Assembly (NCBI GenBank): GCA_037367405.1
Contig: JAZKJV010006038.1
Location: forward strand, 680,479-744,478
Reading direction: 5' to 3'
DNA: 64,000 nt
Source: Ottelia alismoides
Lineage: Eukaryota; Streptophyta; Magnoliopsida; Alismatales; Hydrocharitaceae
Positions 1-10,030 of this stretch are shown here, piece by piece. A program made the position numbers and the translations under genes. The notes under the pieces are model-generated. The model saw nothing but the letters and a program-made list of their open reading frames with translations, was not told the DNA's origin and made no database searches. The number at the start of each line of letters is the position of its first letter. Within the stretch, counting starts at the first letter, position 1.

Positions 1-771
1 CACCGGGAGCAAGAGCCTCATGATCCTCAGAGGCCACGGGCTCGCACCGGAGATACCGGAGGATCTGTACCCACCATCCTTGCGAGTCGCACGGCACTCC
101 AGCGAACGAAGTTGCGGACGCCGCCTCCCCTGTCCGCGTCATATGCGCAAGAAGATCGGGAGAGCCCTAACCGGGAGCTCGATGACTACGGGGCTTGAAT
201 CCCATGACATGTGGGATTGGAAATTACTTTGGGAAAATTACAAGAAAACTCCTCCTTGCAAAAGTTTTTATTCACAGGGAAAGTTCAAAGGCTCCTCTTA
301 CAAAATATGTTTAATTGAAAGGGTACGAAAATTGCAACTAAACCCCCTGCTGCGGAAATATTTAAAGAAGAGGGCTGAAAGAAGGAAATTTGGGAGGCTT
401 CCTTATCCTATTAGGACTAGGACCATGGGTTTCCCCTATTTAAAGACTCCATGGCTTCATTCATTGGCCACATCTCCTCCTCTCCTCTCATTGTGCTATT
501 GCTTTGCTATGGATTCTCCAAGGGCCATGTTGTTCATGTCTCACCAATTTTTCAATCATCACCATGAGGAGACTAGATTCAGGGAGATGCCGCCATTTGC
601 GCCACACATGTTCTTCCACCACGAAGGCCACGTCACCAACGCCCGTGTGTGGATTCCGCCATTCGCTCCACACCAATTCTTCCAGGGAATGACTGAGAAC
701 GCGGATTCAACCTCCAAGCCCGCAGATCCAGCAATTTGTCGGGAGACGAATTTTTGAAAGCGGAGGAGAGT
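1..771 (+). mobile_element. 3' internal segment of proline-rich LTR element, copy D (cut by window start)
   Basis: This is the part just upstream of an LTR. It matches the 3' internal segments at 37339-37620, 39043-39315 and 40820-41089: the translated stretch around 210-345 shares the D-W-(K/E)-L core and the KSxYSxGKFK pattern with them, and the segment ends with the same GDEFF-like codons immediately before the LTR. Bases about 380-715 have no counterpart in the other copies and read through as a His/Phe-rich stretch, so this copy carries extra or different sequence. The frame 20-757 is open, but no known protein domain is recognised. It is probably a decayed retroelement interior rather than a host gene. 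Confidence 0.6.
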
Positions 772-1277
772 TGATGCAGCGTGGAGCCGAAGTATAGGGC
801 CGAATATTTAGTTAATTCTAGCTGTTAATTTTATTCATGTTTATTTGAGTCATCGAAATTTTTATTTACGTTTTATTAAGTCGTCGTATTTTTAATTAAA
901 TAACGAAATCGCGTATGATCTCCAAATTAGCTTTATTTTGAATTTCAAATTAGGTAGTTAGTCAGTTAATTAGTTAGAGTCTATTTAGGATAATTAGTTG
1001 TCAATTTGAAATTTGATTTCTATTTTTGTAATATCATCCCTCCTATATAAAGGGATGGGGGTCCATTGTTTTAGACAGTTCAGTATGTTATAAAATTGAG
1101 AATTATTATCTATCTCCTCTCTCCTTCTCCCTTGCCGTGGTCTACACGTTCTTCTTCCCCAAAATCCCTCGTGTTCCCGATGAGCTTCTTCTTCTCAACC
1201 CCTCTATTTCTTCTCCACCGAAATTTCCACCATCGAAAAAATATTATTTTCATCAACGCAAATTTCAATCTGCATCA
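772..1277 (+). repeat. LTR of proline-rich element, copy D
   Basis: The LTR starts TGATGCA and ends TGCATCA, a perfect 7-bp terminal inverted repeat. It aligns over its length with the LTRs at 37620-38066, 39315-39774 and 41089-41528, including a TATATAA box near 1044 followed by a pyrimidine-rich leader. Immediately after 1277 the sequence changes to a copia gag on the opposite strand, so the element inserted into that gag. It is the longest of the four LTRs (506 bp). Confidence 0.8.
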
Positions 1278-1870
1278 CATTAGTAAGAAGCTGAGAGCGA
1301 GCCGAGTCATATTCTGGGTTGAGGGCAGCCAGAAAAACACTACTCATGACGGTATATGTAGGCCTTGTACTTCTTTGGAGAGGTCGTCGGGGGTACGTAG
1401 CTATGAAGTTGCTCAAACATACCCCTCAGAGATGTATACATGACATGAAGGGGATGATCACCCTGTTTGGTCGTGAAGATATCGTGCTGGAGCTGTAGTA
1501 TCTTTGACTCATTCTTCGCCTGTAGTATCTTTGACTCATTCTTTGCCTGAGAGTATGTCCCTACGAGAATGTCCCACATTGTCTTTGTTGTAGGTTGACT
1601 AAGGATATCATTGTCTATCTCCACAGAAATGGTATGAGATAGCCACACCTTGGCATATGCATCATCATCATCCCATGAGGCATTGGTCCCAGTCGTGTCC
1701 ACCAGCTCATCTTGCGTTAGAATATGCTTTTTGCCATGACACTGCATTAGATTCATGAATTGCATTGCCCACAACTCATAGTTGGTACCATTCATCTTGA
1801 CAATAGGTGCGGGACCCTTGAAGGCACCCGTAGATGGCATATCAAATCTGCTTTCTGACATCGTGAACAA
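1278..1870 (-). pseudogene. Ty1/copia gag fragment
   Basis: Translated on the minus strand this is a copia Gag (UBN2 / gag_2 type). It opens with a short leader and the motif NGTNYELWAMQFMNL, followed by a tract ending in LSQPTTKTMWDILVGTYSQ. The tail FLAALNPEYDSARSQLL is typical of plant copia Gag. A nine-codon unit, AKNESKILQ, occurs twice in tandem (about 1494-1550). The gene breaks off at 1278, where the copy D LTR is inserted; no protease, integrase or RT follows. The start is taken at the Met encoded at 1870. It is non-functional as an element because everything downstream of gag is missing. Confidence 0.8.
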
Positions 1871-2393
1871 TCAGTGGGACCTTAGACCAATCGTGCCGTG
1901 TCTAAATGGACGTGAACCGAGATAGTTGTGATCTTAAACTCATATTACAACCATCTTCAGATGGATTATGGTCTGGTTTTGATAAAAATAGGATAATCGG
2001 ACCCTAAATATCTGAAATCAGACCAACGACGACAAAATCAAGGCTTCATGATATATCTATGGGTTCACTATATGACACAACAGGCTTCTGAGATGCCGAG
2101 TTCCCCCTTGGGCAGTGCCGCCAGCCATCTGGCTGCTAGGTGGCGATGCTGCCTCGTGCTGAATGTAGTAGGAGGCTGCTGCACGCACCATGCGGTGGCG
2201 CTAGGCACCTTGCGGGGGCGACACTGGGTGCCGATGAAGGCCTCAAGCAGATGGTGGCGTTGGTTGCCTCGCGTTGGCGACGCTGGATGCCATTGACGGC
2301 CTCGCCCGGGCGGTGACGCTGGGCGATGACGCATGGAGAGGCTAGAGGGTAGGGATTTGGGTTTTTTGCTTAGCATTTCAATCTAGGATCATT
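1871..2393 (-). other. copia 5' leader between primer site and gag
   Basis: This stretch separates the primer-binding site from the gag start on the minus strand. It has no convincing reading frame. A GC-rich patch with repeated CGCC/GGCG words lies at about 2090-2340. It is probably untranslated leader of the copia element. Confidence 0.5.
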
Positions 2394-2405
2394 GCTCTGA
2401 TACCA
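2394..2405 (-). other. copia primer-binding site (tRNA-Met type)
   Basis: On the minus strand the 12 bases read TGGTATCAGAGC, the standard plant copia primer site complementary to the 3' end of initiator tRNA-Met. It sits two bases from a CA dinucleotide that would end the LTR, and upstream of the gag fragment in the same orientation. Confidence 0.85.
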
Positions 2406-2540
2406 CGTGAAGAAGGAATACTTGTTTATTCATAAAGTCCAAGGGTTCTCTTGTATGGAAGAGAGAAACCCTAATGGGTAAGTTACATATTATGGACAAA
2501 TGAAATAATTTACAGAGACATGCCATGAAACTTTTCAATA
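2406..2540 (-). repeat. remnant of the copia 5' LTR
   Basis: This is the sequence immediately upstream of the primer site on the minus strand, where an LTR is expected. Its far boundary abuts LINE sequence at about 2540, and no TG start could be fixed. Either the LTR is short or it has been truncated. Confidence 0.4.
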
Positions 2541-3760
2541 ATAAATATTTTTTAAATCAATAAAAAATCATATAGAAGTTTTCCTTTTTAGCTCTGTAAA
2601 TCTCCATTGTTCTCCTCAACAAGTGGATATCTTCTATAGTTGATGGATCCGACATGAATCCAAATTGGTTTTCAGTTACTTTGGAAACCTACCTCCACTT
2701 TCTTTCGATCATATGTTCCCATCTTTTAATGGTAAGGCTCATCAGTTTGACACGTTTGTAATTCGAACAATTTTAGATGTCTCCTATTCTTATAAAGAGG
2801 CACCACATTGCTTCTCTTCCATTCCTTAGGTATTTTCTTGTTTCGTCTGATAATATTGAATAAATTTGTGAGCCATGTCAACTCTCATTCACATAGAACG
2901 CTCCAAACTTATTTAGGAATGTCATCAGGTCCTGCGCCTTTCCCAGATTTCATAACCTTTAAAGCCTCCTTTACTTTCATCATTTGTATCTGTCTATATC
3001 TTGCACGCTACATTCGCTATCAACAAGATCTTCCGTGTAATCTCTTTATTCCCTTCACCAATGAAAAGCTTATGGAAATATTGCTTCCATCCAGTCTTGT
3101 ATCCTTATGAGTAACACACATATGTCCTTCCTCGTCCTTGATGCATTTCACTTGAGAAAAATCGTTTGTTTTTCTTTCTCTTGCTTTGACCAATATGAAT
3201 ATATCCTTCCAACCCTCTTTCGAGTCAAGTTTTTTGTATTATACTTCATAAGCTTTCAACTTAGTTTTTTTTTACAATTTTCTTTGCTTCTTTCTTCACT
3301 ATTTTGTAGTTTATGATAGTTCTCTGTTTTATCCTTATACATAGCTTTAAAGCAAGCTCTTTTAATTTTAAGCTTCTCTTGCATTCTTCACTCCATGACC
3401 AAGCCTTCTTTTAGCCTGGAATTCCTCCCTTAGACTCGCCTAATATCTCTTTGGCTACCCTTCAGATACAAAAAGCTACTGCCTCCCATATATTGTTTGC
3501 ACTTTCATTACAATATCGAGATAAGTCTTCTAAAACATTCTCCTCGAAGCTTGATTGCTTCGAATTGAGATTCCATTATTTTAGTTCTAGTGATCTTGGG
3601 AACCGTCATCTTTTATACCAACCCTTTTTATTTACACATCCATGACTAGCAAGCGATGCTGAGACGTCAAGTTCTCTCGTGGGATTATTTTGCAGTTTTT
3701 GCAACACAACCGATCTCTTCTCCTCACTGTAAAGTAATCTATTGTTGGAATATGATGTAT
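2541..3760 (-). pseudogene. RTE-like LINE fragment (endonuclease end and start of RT)
   Basis: Minus-strand translation, across several stops and frameshifts, gives the linker and early reverse transcriptase of a plant RTE-type LINE. Recognisable blocks are IDYF-VRRRDRLC and LTSQHRLLVMDV (end of the endonuclease, about 3640-3750), [15 protein letters not shown] (about 2930-2960), an NCSNYKRVKLMS-like block, and QFGFM with [13 protein letters not shown] (about 2600-2680). It stops near 2541, just before the first catalytic RT aspartate block. The same blocks occur on the plus strand at 31350-33915. The copy is truncated at both ends and inactive. Confidence 0.8.
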
Positions 3761-3969
3761 AATCGTTTGTGTAACCATTTGTCAAAGGTGGGTACTCCTT
3801 ATATTCTTATAGACTCTAGTCTAAGGTTTGATTGAGATAGAGTCAATTACATGACTTCTAGCATGGGAGACGGAATCCTGGTTTTCATAATATCGAGTTT
3901 GGACATTTTCTACTAGCTTTTCTTAAGAAACATTCCTTTACAAAATGATATGAGATCTATGATGTGATT
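3761..3969. other. unassigned sequence
   Basis: No gene or repeat is recognised here. It was contiguous with about 9558 onward before the L1 insertion, so it is probably intronic sequence of the release factor gene. Confidence 0.4.
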
Positions 3970-3985
3970 AACATTGTGCATGTCC
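3970..3985 (+). repeat. L1 target-site duplication, left copy
   Basis: The 16 bases AACATTGTGCATGTCC match AACATTGTACGTGTCC at 9542-9557 at 14 of 16 positions. They flank the LINE exactly, and the right copy directly follows its terminal A-run. Confidence 0.8.
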
Positions 3986-3998
3986 GGTAGTGAAAATG

Positions 3999-5360
3999 GG
4001 GGAGAGAGAGAGTCATGAGGAGAGGAAGGGGCACGATTTGTCCTGGTCAGGGGGCGGAGGAGGAACTCCGAGGGCCATTGATACACGAGAGGATTCATTT
4101 GAGCGGGAGGTTGAAGAGGTCGATTGAAGACTTGGTGATACACATGTAGAGCCTCAGATCACATGTCCAAGTCTTGTCCGACAAAGGAGCCACTCTGCTT
4201 CGGCTGTGGCCTGTGGGAGGCCAGACCATCATAGGCGTGAATGCAATGGGAGGAGGCCATCGTCAGGAAAGAAGGCGGCTAGTGAGAATGTGGTTAACGA
4301 GAATCCCAAGAGAAAGGAACCCTGTCCTCTTCTTTTTGATAAGGAGGTTCCTGAGCTTTTGCAGAGGCGATTGCAAGTGAATAAGACTCATCGTCCGTTG
4401 GATGGAACTGCTGCTGGAGAGGGGAAGGTGGGGATCTTGAAAGATTTCAGGATAGGTTGAGGGTGGCGAAGGAAGTGGGTCTATTGGTCGACTCGATCTA
4501 GTTGCCAAGGGTTGTTGTTTATTCGGTGTTCATCCAATGAAGGTGCTCGAGAGGTGCTGAAGGGTGCGTTGGAGGTTTTTGTCACTCCGGAGCTAAGAGG
4601 GATTGTGCGAAGACAGAGGCCATGTTTATTGGATGGGGCTTCTGGCTTTGCGACCCGGTCGTAGAGGATGAGTGTGGCGGGGGTGCTGCACCGATGTTGG
4701 AATACAGAGTATCTCTAGCAGGCTTGCACTGATGTTGGGGAGGTGGAACATGTTGTGTCCACATGGCTTAGGGCGAGGGAGGGCTCCATGGTGGAAATCT
4801 TGATTCGGATGGAGAAGCCACCTTCGTCTTTTTGAACAGAGATGAAGCTAGGGTGGATGCGTATTCTCGTGTGGTTGATTCTCCCGGGGGAAGCAGCTGC
4901 GGGGGGGGGGGGGGGCGAGTACGGTGGTGTCAGCTCTAACAAAGGCGACGACGTGGGATACAAGACGACTGATGGTGGAGGAGTCGCCGAAGAAGCTAAA
5001 TCGACACAATTAGTTGTGGGTGGTGATGAATCTCAGAAAGGAGAGGGATTTGCAACAGCTTTTTCGAATGTTAAACCTTTTGCCTCTCGATCTTTCTTGG
5101 AGGCGGTGCTGCATAAATGCACTTCGATTACATCGGTTCCGGGTTTGGGTTGTAAACCTTTCTCGAATCCGAAAAGGATGACTCTAGGTGTGCTCAATGT
5201 ATTGGGCTCGGGAAACCTGAATGAGTTGGCGCCGGCGGGTTCACTCCCCAGCTCTAGTCTTTTTGGTAAAGGGGCTTCGGATCTGAACACCTGCTTATTT
5301 TGGAAAGGGCTTTCAGTGGAAATGAGCCCCTTTTTGTCAGGTTGGCTTCATGCCTTCTGA
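3999..5360 (+). pseudogene. L1 ORF1 (Gag-like) remnant
   Basis: The first half of the LINE contains broken frames. The clearest mark is a CCHC zinc knuckle at about 4187-4246: CFGCG in one frame, then GRPDHHRREC in another, so one frameshift lies inside the knuckle. An open frame follows at 4842-5360 and carries the 15-base G-run. Plant L1 ORF1 proteins bind the element RNA; this one cannot be translated intact. Confidence 0.65.
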
Positions 5361-5940
5361 CGATCCCAATCGTGGGAGTTCACTCGGTCAGGTCACTTGG
5401 GAAGTCACCAGAGGCTGGTGCGATGATGGCCTCTTCACAAGTGGCCTTGACTCTCACCACCAATCCTCAGACGATCGGCCTGACCACGATGGATGGGGGT
5501 CTGGTAAGCAACACACTGGTTACGACATATGGGAAGACTACGAAAGGGCAAGTCAATGTTTGCTCTCCAAATCGGGGGACCAATCAGGTAAGGAGGCTGA
5601 CGACATGGCTATATCGTGAAAAGATCAAGAGGAAATCAGACATGTGGGATGGTACGTCCAGGTCGCTTGTGGCCTCTGATGTCATCTGCTCCTTGGGCGA
5701 GGAGCACCAACCCATGGTGTTCTCTCGAAAGTGGCGGAGGGAAGAATCCTCTGGATGGGAAAATAGACCCCTGGAAACCGATGAAGAGGTGGGAGATTTT
5801 GATGGGTTTGGAGAAGGTGGTATGATCACCCTTGGAAGGGATCCTTCGGTTATAGAAGGGGTTTTCAGATAAGGCGTATGAAGGTGAAGTGGCAAGAATG
5901 TTGGGTGTTCAGGTGGCAGGGGTCCCTCCTTGGTATCCCA

Positions 5941-6640
5941 ATGAAGTATTTAACTTGGAATGTCTGAGGGTTGGGTCAACCGAAAAAAGGTTGGCATTCA
6001 TCTCTATGTTGGCAACATGAAAGGTGGATTTGGTGTGTCTACAGGAAACAAAGATTGAACTATGGGATTCGAAGTGATGAAACTCAACTTCTGGACCCCA
6101 TCTCACATATTTCAAGGCCTCTCCCGCAATTGGTAGTGCATGAGGGATTGTGGTCGCTTGGTGGTAACTTATTTGAATCGGTGAACGAGGTTATTTTGGT
6201 ATAGTCAGTATCGGTTGTTCTGGTCAGCAAGAGGGATCAGTCTCGGCTACTTGCGACATCGGTATATGGAGTTACACGTAACTTACATAATCTTGCTTTA
6301 TGGGTGGAGTTACGGGAGGTGATGAGGAGATTCATGGAGGAGGCCTGGATCGTGGGCGGCGACTTCAATGTTACGTTGTATTAGGATGACATGCCATGTG
6401 GGAGAGGTGTACATGATCCTGGCTTTGGGATGTTTGCCGATGTGGTGGAGGTACTTGGCTTGGATGTTTTTACGGGGAATTACAAGTACACTTGGAGGAA
6501 TTCATTATCTAGATCGTGGATTGACTGCTTCTTGCTCTCAGCGAGGCTCGAGAGAGGTTCAACTTAGCATATGCCATCTCTCTTCCCCTTTCGAGGTCTG
6601 ATCATACACCCTTGTGTTTGGACTCCTGCAATAGGAGAGG
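5941..6640 (+). pseudogene. L1 endonuclease domain remnant
   Basis: Translation from 5941 begins MKYLTWNV, then a stop, GLGQPKK, and later VCLQETKIELWD. This is the N-terminal signature of the EEP endonuclease of plant L1 elements, with the catalytic Glu in QETK. The block at 6350-6370 reads GGDFNVT, the expected D-x-N motif. Several stops make it inactive. Confidence 0.8.
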
Positions 6641-7258
6641 ATACTCTTTCTACTTCATGTTCGAGCGTAGTTGGATGTCTGAGGATGTGTTTCGAGACAT
6701 GGTGATTTTGTTTTGGTCTAATTTGGATATGAGTAGCTCGGCTACTGTGAGGTTCTTTAAGAACTTGAAAGCTTTGAGGTAGATGCTAGTCGGTTTCAGG
6801 AAGGAATCTTGTTTTGAGAGGGAACGGTAAAGGAGCAAGACACATGTGGAGATGGTGAGGCTAGACTTGCTGGAGGATGTTAGGGAGCTGGAGGTGGAGG
6901 AGCTGGAGAGTCATGGGATGGTGTAGAGGATTCTAAAGGAAGAGGACAAGAAGCTAGATGGAGTGGAGGCAGTGATCGCATCAGAAATGGTTGTAGGAGG
7001 GGGATGCGGACATTAGATTTTTCATACGGTGGCTAGCTGAAGGAGGAGGAATTTCATTCACTCCATAGTGGGGAGGGGGGTGGGGGGGGGGGGAACATTC
7101 AGTGATGAGGACATCGCGCGGGACGTGATGGGCTATTTCAAGGAGGAGAGTTAGCATGCTCCCTACTGTAGATCCAGATCGTAGGGGGTGAAGCGCATGT
7201 CAGTTCGGAAGTAGAGGTATAGACGAAGCCTTTCGGGCTGCTGGAGGTTCGCGAGACG

Positions 7259-8260
7259 GTGTTTGCGCTGAATCCGAATAGTTATTCAGGACCGGATGGT
7301 TACTCGATGTTTTTCTTCCGTGAGTTCTTGGACCTGGTTGGAGGTGAGATGTTGGACTTGATTGCTGAATTCCTTGAGGGAAAGTCGGGGTTTTATCGCC
7401 TCAACCGATTGCTGATTTTCTGTTGCCAAAGAAGAATGCAGTCAACAGGGTGGATGATTATCGACGTATTGCCCTTTCTAATCCGATCTACCTAATCGTG
7501 GCTAGATGTTTGGCTAATCGCTTGAGAGGGGTGTTGAGCGTTCTCATCTCTCCAGCTCAAAGTGCTTTTTTACCTGATCGACAGTTGATGGACAATGTGG
7601 TGTGGATTGGAAGAGGAAGAAAACGAAAGGAGTGGTTTGGAAGGTGGATTTATCAAAAGCCTATGATAGTGTTGATTGGTATTTTTTGTGGGCTTCTCTT
7701 TATATGAGAGGCCTCTCGGATCGTTGGATAATGTGGATGAAGAGGTATGTGACGACTGCTTCGTACGCGGTCCTGGTGAATGACTAGCCGAGAGGGGGTT
7801 CTTCCAGCCCCAACGGGGTGTGCGTCAGGCATGCCCACTGGCCCGTTATTGTTTGTTATTGTGGCAAATGTTTTTTCTGTTATGATGGATCACATGGTGT
7901 CGGGCAATGTTTGTAGTGGCTACATCAAGGAGGAGATTTCGGTTCTCGTTCTCCAATATGCGGACAACACCATCTTGTTTGCGGAGGGTGGCTCAGAAAG
8001 GTGCATGGGTATGTTCGTAGTTCTGAACGTCTTTGACGAGGTTTGTGGGTTGAGACTCAATAGGGATAAGTCAGAGTTTGTGCCCGCTAATTTGGAGGGG
8101 GAGATTGCTATTTGTGCAAGTTGGTTGAGATTTCCACGAAGGGATCTAGCTTTGCGATATCTTAATGTGCCTCTAGTTGTTTGGAGGATGCTTGCAGTGG
8201 AGTGAATGCCTGCGATCGAGAAAATGGAGCAGGGGTTAGCAGGCTGGAGATCTAAATGCT
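7259..8260 (+). pseudogene. L1 reverse transcriptase remnant
   Basis: The blocks NPNSYSGPDGYSM, LPKKNAVNRVDDYRRIALSN, WKVDLSKAYDSVDW and VLQYADNTILFAEG follow in order, as in plant L1 RT. The catalytic YADD box has become YADN (about 7957). Frameshifts separate the blocks. The thumb region continues toward 8700. Confidence 0.85.
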
Positions 8261-9039
8261 TATACAAGGGGGTGGACTGGTATTTCTGAGATCAGTTCTA
8301 TTCACTATTCTTATCTTTTTTTTTCTTTTTTCTGGGGTTCTCCCGGTTGGGGTGCGAAGGAGGATTGAGACCATCGTGAGACGATTTTTTTGGTCATCTT
8401 CTGGGCATTCGAGTGGGATGCCTCTGGTCGACTGAGAGATTGTGTCATGTTCTAAGGAGGACAGCGGCTTGGGGTTGCGAAGCTTTGAGGAGATGAATAA
8501 GGCTTTGTTAAGTGGATTGCCCGTATATGGGGTGATTGTGGCAGCATGGTGTATAGGTTGCTTAGGAGAATCTATGGCGTGGGGTGCTCTCTGCCAAACC
8601 AAGGAACCTTTAGTTCGACCCCTTCTCTCTTTTGGAAGGGAATTATGGAGTGGTGCAGGATATTCGACCATTCTTGAGACCGATGATAGGTGACATCAAG
8701 GTTTTCAGGTTCTGGACTGACGATTGGAGCAAACGTGGGGTACTTGGACCACGGTTCCTTCAGTTGATGGCTTTAGTGGCTGACCCAAACTATTCTATGG
8801 CGCATGCGTGAGATGGCAATTCTTTTTATCCACAATTTAGATCTGAGTTATCATATCTGCGAGTCAACGAGCTGTTATTGATGTTTCAGGAACTTGAGGA
8901 GGTTAATGGACCCTATGAGGGTCAGGATTGTTGGAGCTAGTATGATGGTACATTCTCGGTGAGGAAAGCATATGTCTCTAAAGGGCCCAATGGTCTTCTA
9001 TCCGGATGGTTGTGTGGCTGACTACAAAGAATTTAGAAA

Positions 9040-9340
9040 TGGAAAATTCCTGCGCATGTGAAGGTGTTTATGTGGCTCTTTCGATGAGGGAGACTGTTCA
9101 CAGGAGACATGTTTGCTTGGTTTGTTCAGACGGTGGACCTAGCTTGCTGCCATTGTCACGAGGAGACTGAGAATGAAGATCACCTGTTTTTTGGCTGTGG
9201 TGGCTCCATTGAGGCTTGTGCGCGTTTTGGAAACACCACTATCTCCACTGATGGGGTACCTAGTTTTTGGGAATCTATTCGTGCATGGTGGATTGGTTCC
9301 GAATCGGAGCATGTAGGGTGTGTCATGGTGATTTAGGCAC
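9040..9340 (+). pseudogene. L1 zf-RVT C-terminal domain remnant
   Basis: The translation shows WKIPAHVKVFMWL followed by CCHCHEETENEDHLFFGC, the zf-RVT cysteine/histidine domain at the end of plant L1 ORF2. One stop sits between the two parts. Confidence 0.8.
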
Positions 9341-9541
9341 TTTGTCTGGCCATAAATGGGGCGATGTTTCGTCATGACTGATTTTACAGTGACAATGTAG
9401 TGGCCCATGCTCGGGTGTTAACCGAGAGTTGGTCTGGTTAGCACACATTTTCTTCTCTCTTGTAACATTGTAAAGTTTTGGTGATTATTGGCGAAATTTT
9501 TGGGCATACACCAATACGGTGGAAGCCTTTTTCTTTAAAAA

Positions 9542-9557
9542 AACATTGTACGTGTCC
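9542..9557 (+). repeat. L1 target-site duplication, right copy
   Basis: This is the partner of 3970-3985, directly after the LINE A-run. The two mismatches suggest an old insertion. Confidence 0.8.
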
Positions 9558-9899
9558 CAGAATGATGAAGATTAACGATAATTAGTTTTTATATTATATA
9601 TGGATACCCCTGTGATGTATGATTATTACCGTGAAGCCCGGTTTGTGATTTTACTACAAATTGCTTGGACTCGTAACAACTGGCCCTTATTTTTCTAAAT
9701 ATATATTATAAAATATGTCCTAATATATTATTTTAAATGCCTTATACAGAATATTGAACTAAACATTGTTAGTAATTCATTTTTCAGTCAAAATATAAGG
9801 CTGTTTGGGCATTTTGATGCTTCATCTTTTGTCTGAAGTATGTTTGTGTTCACTTTGAGCATTTAAGTAGGTGCTAATTCAAATAGCATTAGATCCAAG
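9558..9899 (+). other. intron sequence upstream of the first visible release factor exon
   Basis: This AT-rich sequence ends in two possible acceptors, AG at 9898-9899 or 9901-9902, before the GAGGTES codons. No exon and no repeat is recognised in it. Confidence 0.6.
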
Positions 9900-10030
9900 C
9901 AGGTGCTGGTGGAACAGAAAGCATGGATTGGGCATCTATGATCATGAACATGTACAAAATGTGGGGCCAGCGACGTGGATTTGCAGTGACTATCGTGGAT
10001 GAAATGCCTGGGGAAGTAGCTGGAATAAAG
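9900..10030 (+). CDS. PRFB: release factor exon a
   Basis: It encodes [19 protein letters not shown] and on to GEVAGIK. The donor is AAG|GTCATT at 10030/10031, phase 0. The acceptor is ambiguous: exon start 9900 or 9903. Confidence 0.88.

Larger units (their letters stand above)
3986..9541 (+). mobile_element. full-length decayed L1-type LINE
   Basis: This is a 5.6-kb non-LTR retrotransposon bounded by 14/16-matching target-site duplications and ending in a short A-run. In order it carries an ORF1 zinc knuckle (about 4187-4246), an apurinic-type endonuclease (from 5941), a reverse transcriptase (about 7260-8260) and a zf-RVT cysteine/histidine domain (about 9040-9340). All reading frames are broken by stops and shifts, and the RT active-site box reads YADN rather than YADD. 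G-runs of 15 and 12 bases occur at 4901-4915 and 7082-7093. By the release factor gene model it lies in the intron before the exon at 9900, in sense orientation. Confidence 0.88.

Noticed and set aside
20..757. Open frame of 245 codons at the window start as a host gene
   Set aside because: Its middle and end match the segment before the LTR in three other copies of the proline-rich element, and it runs straight into that LTR.
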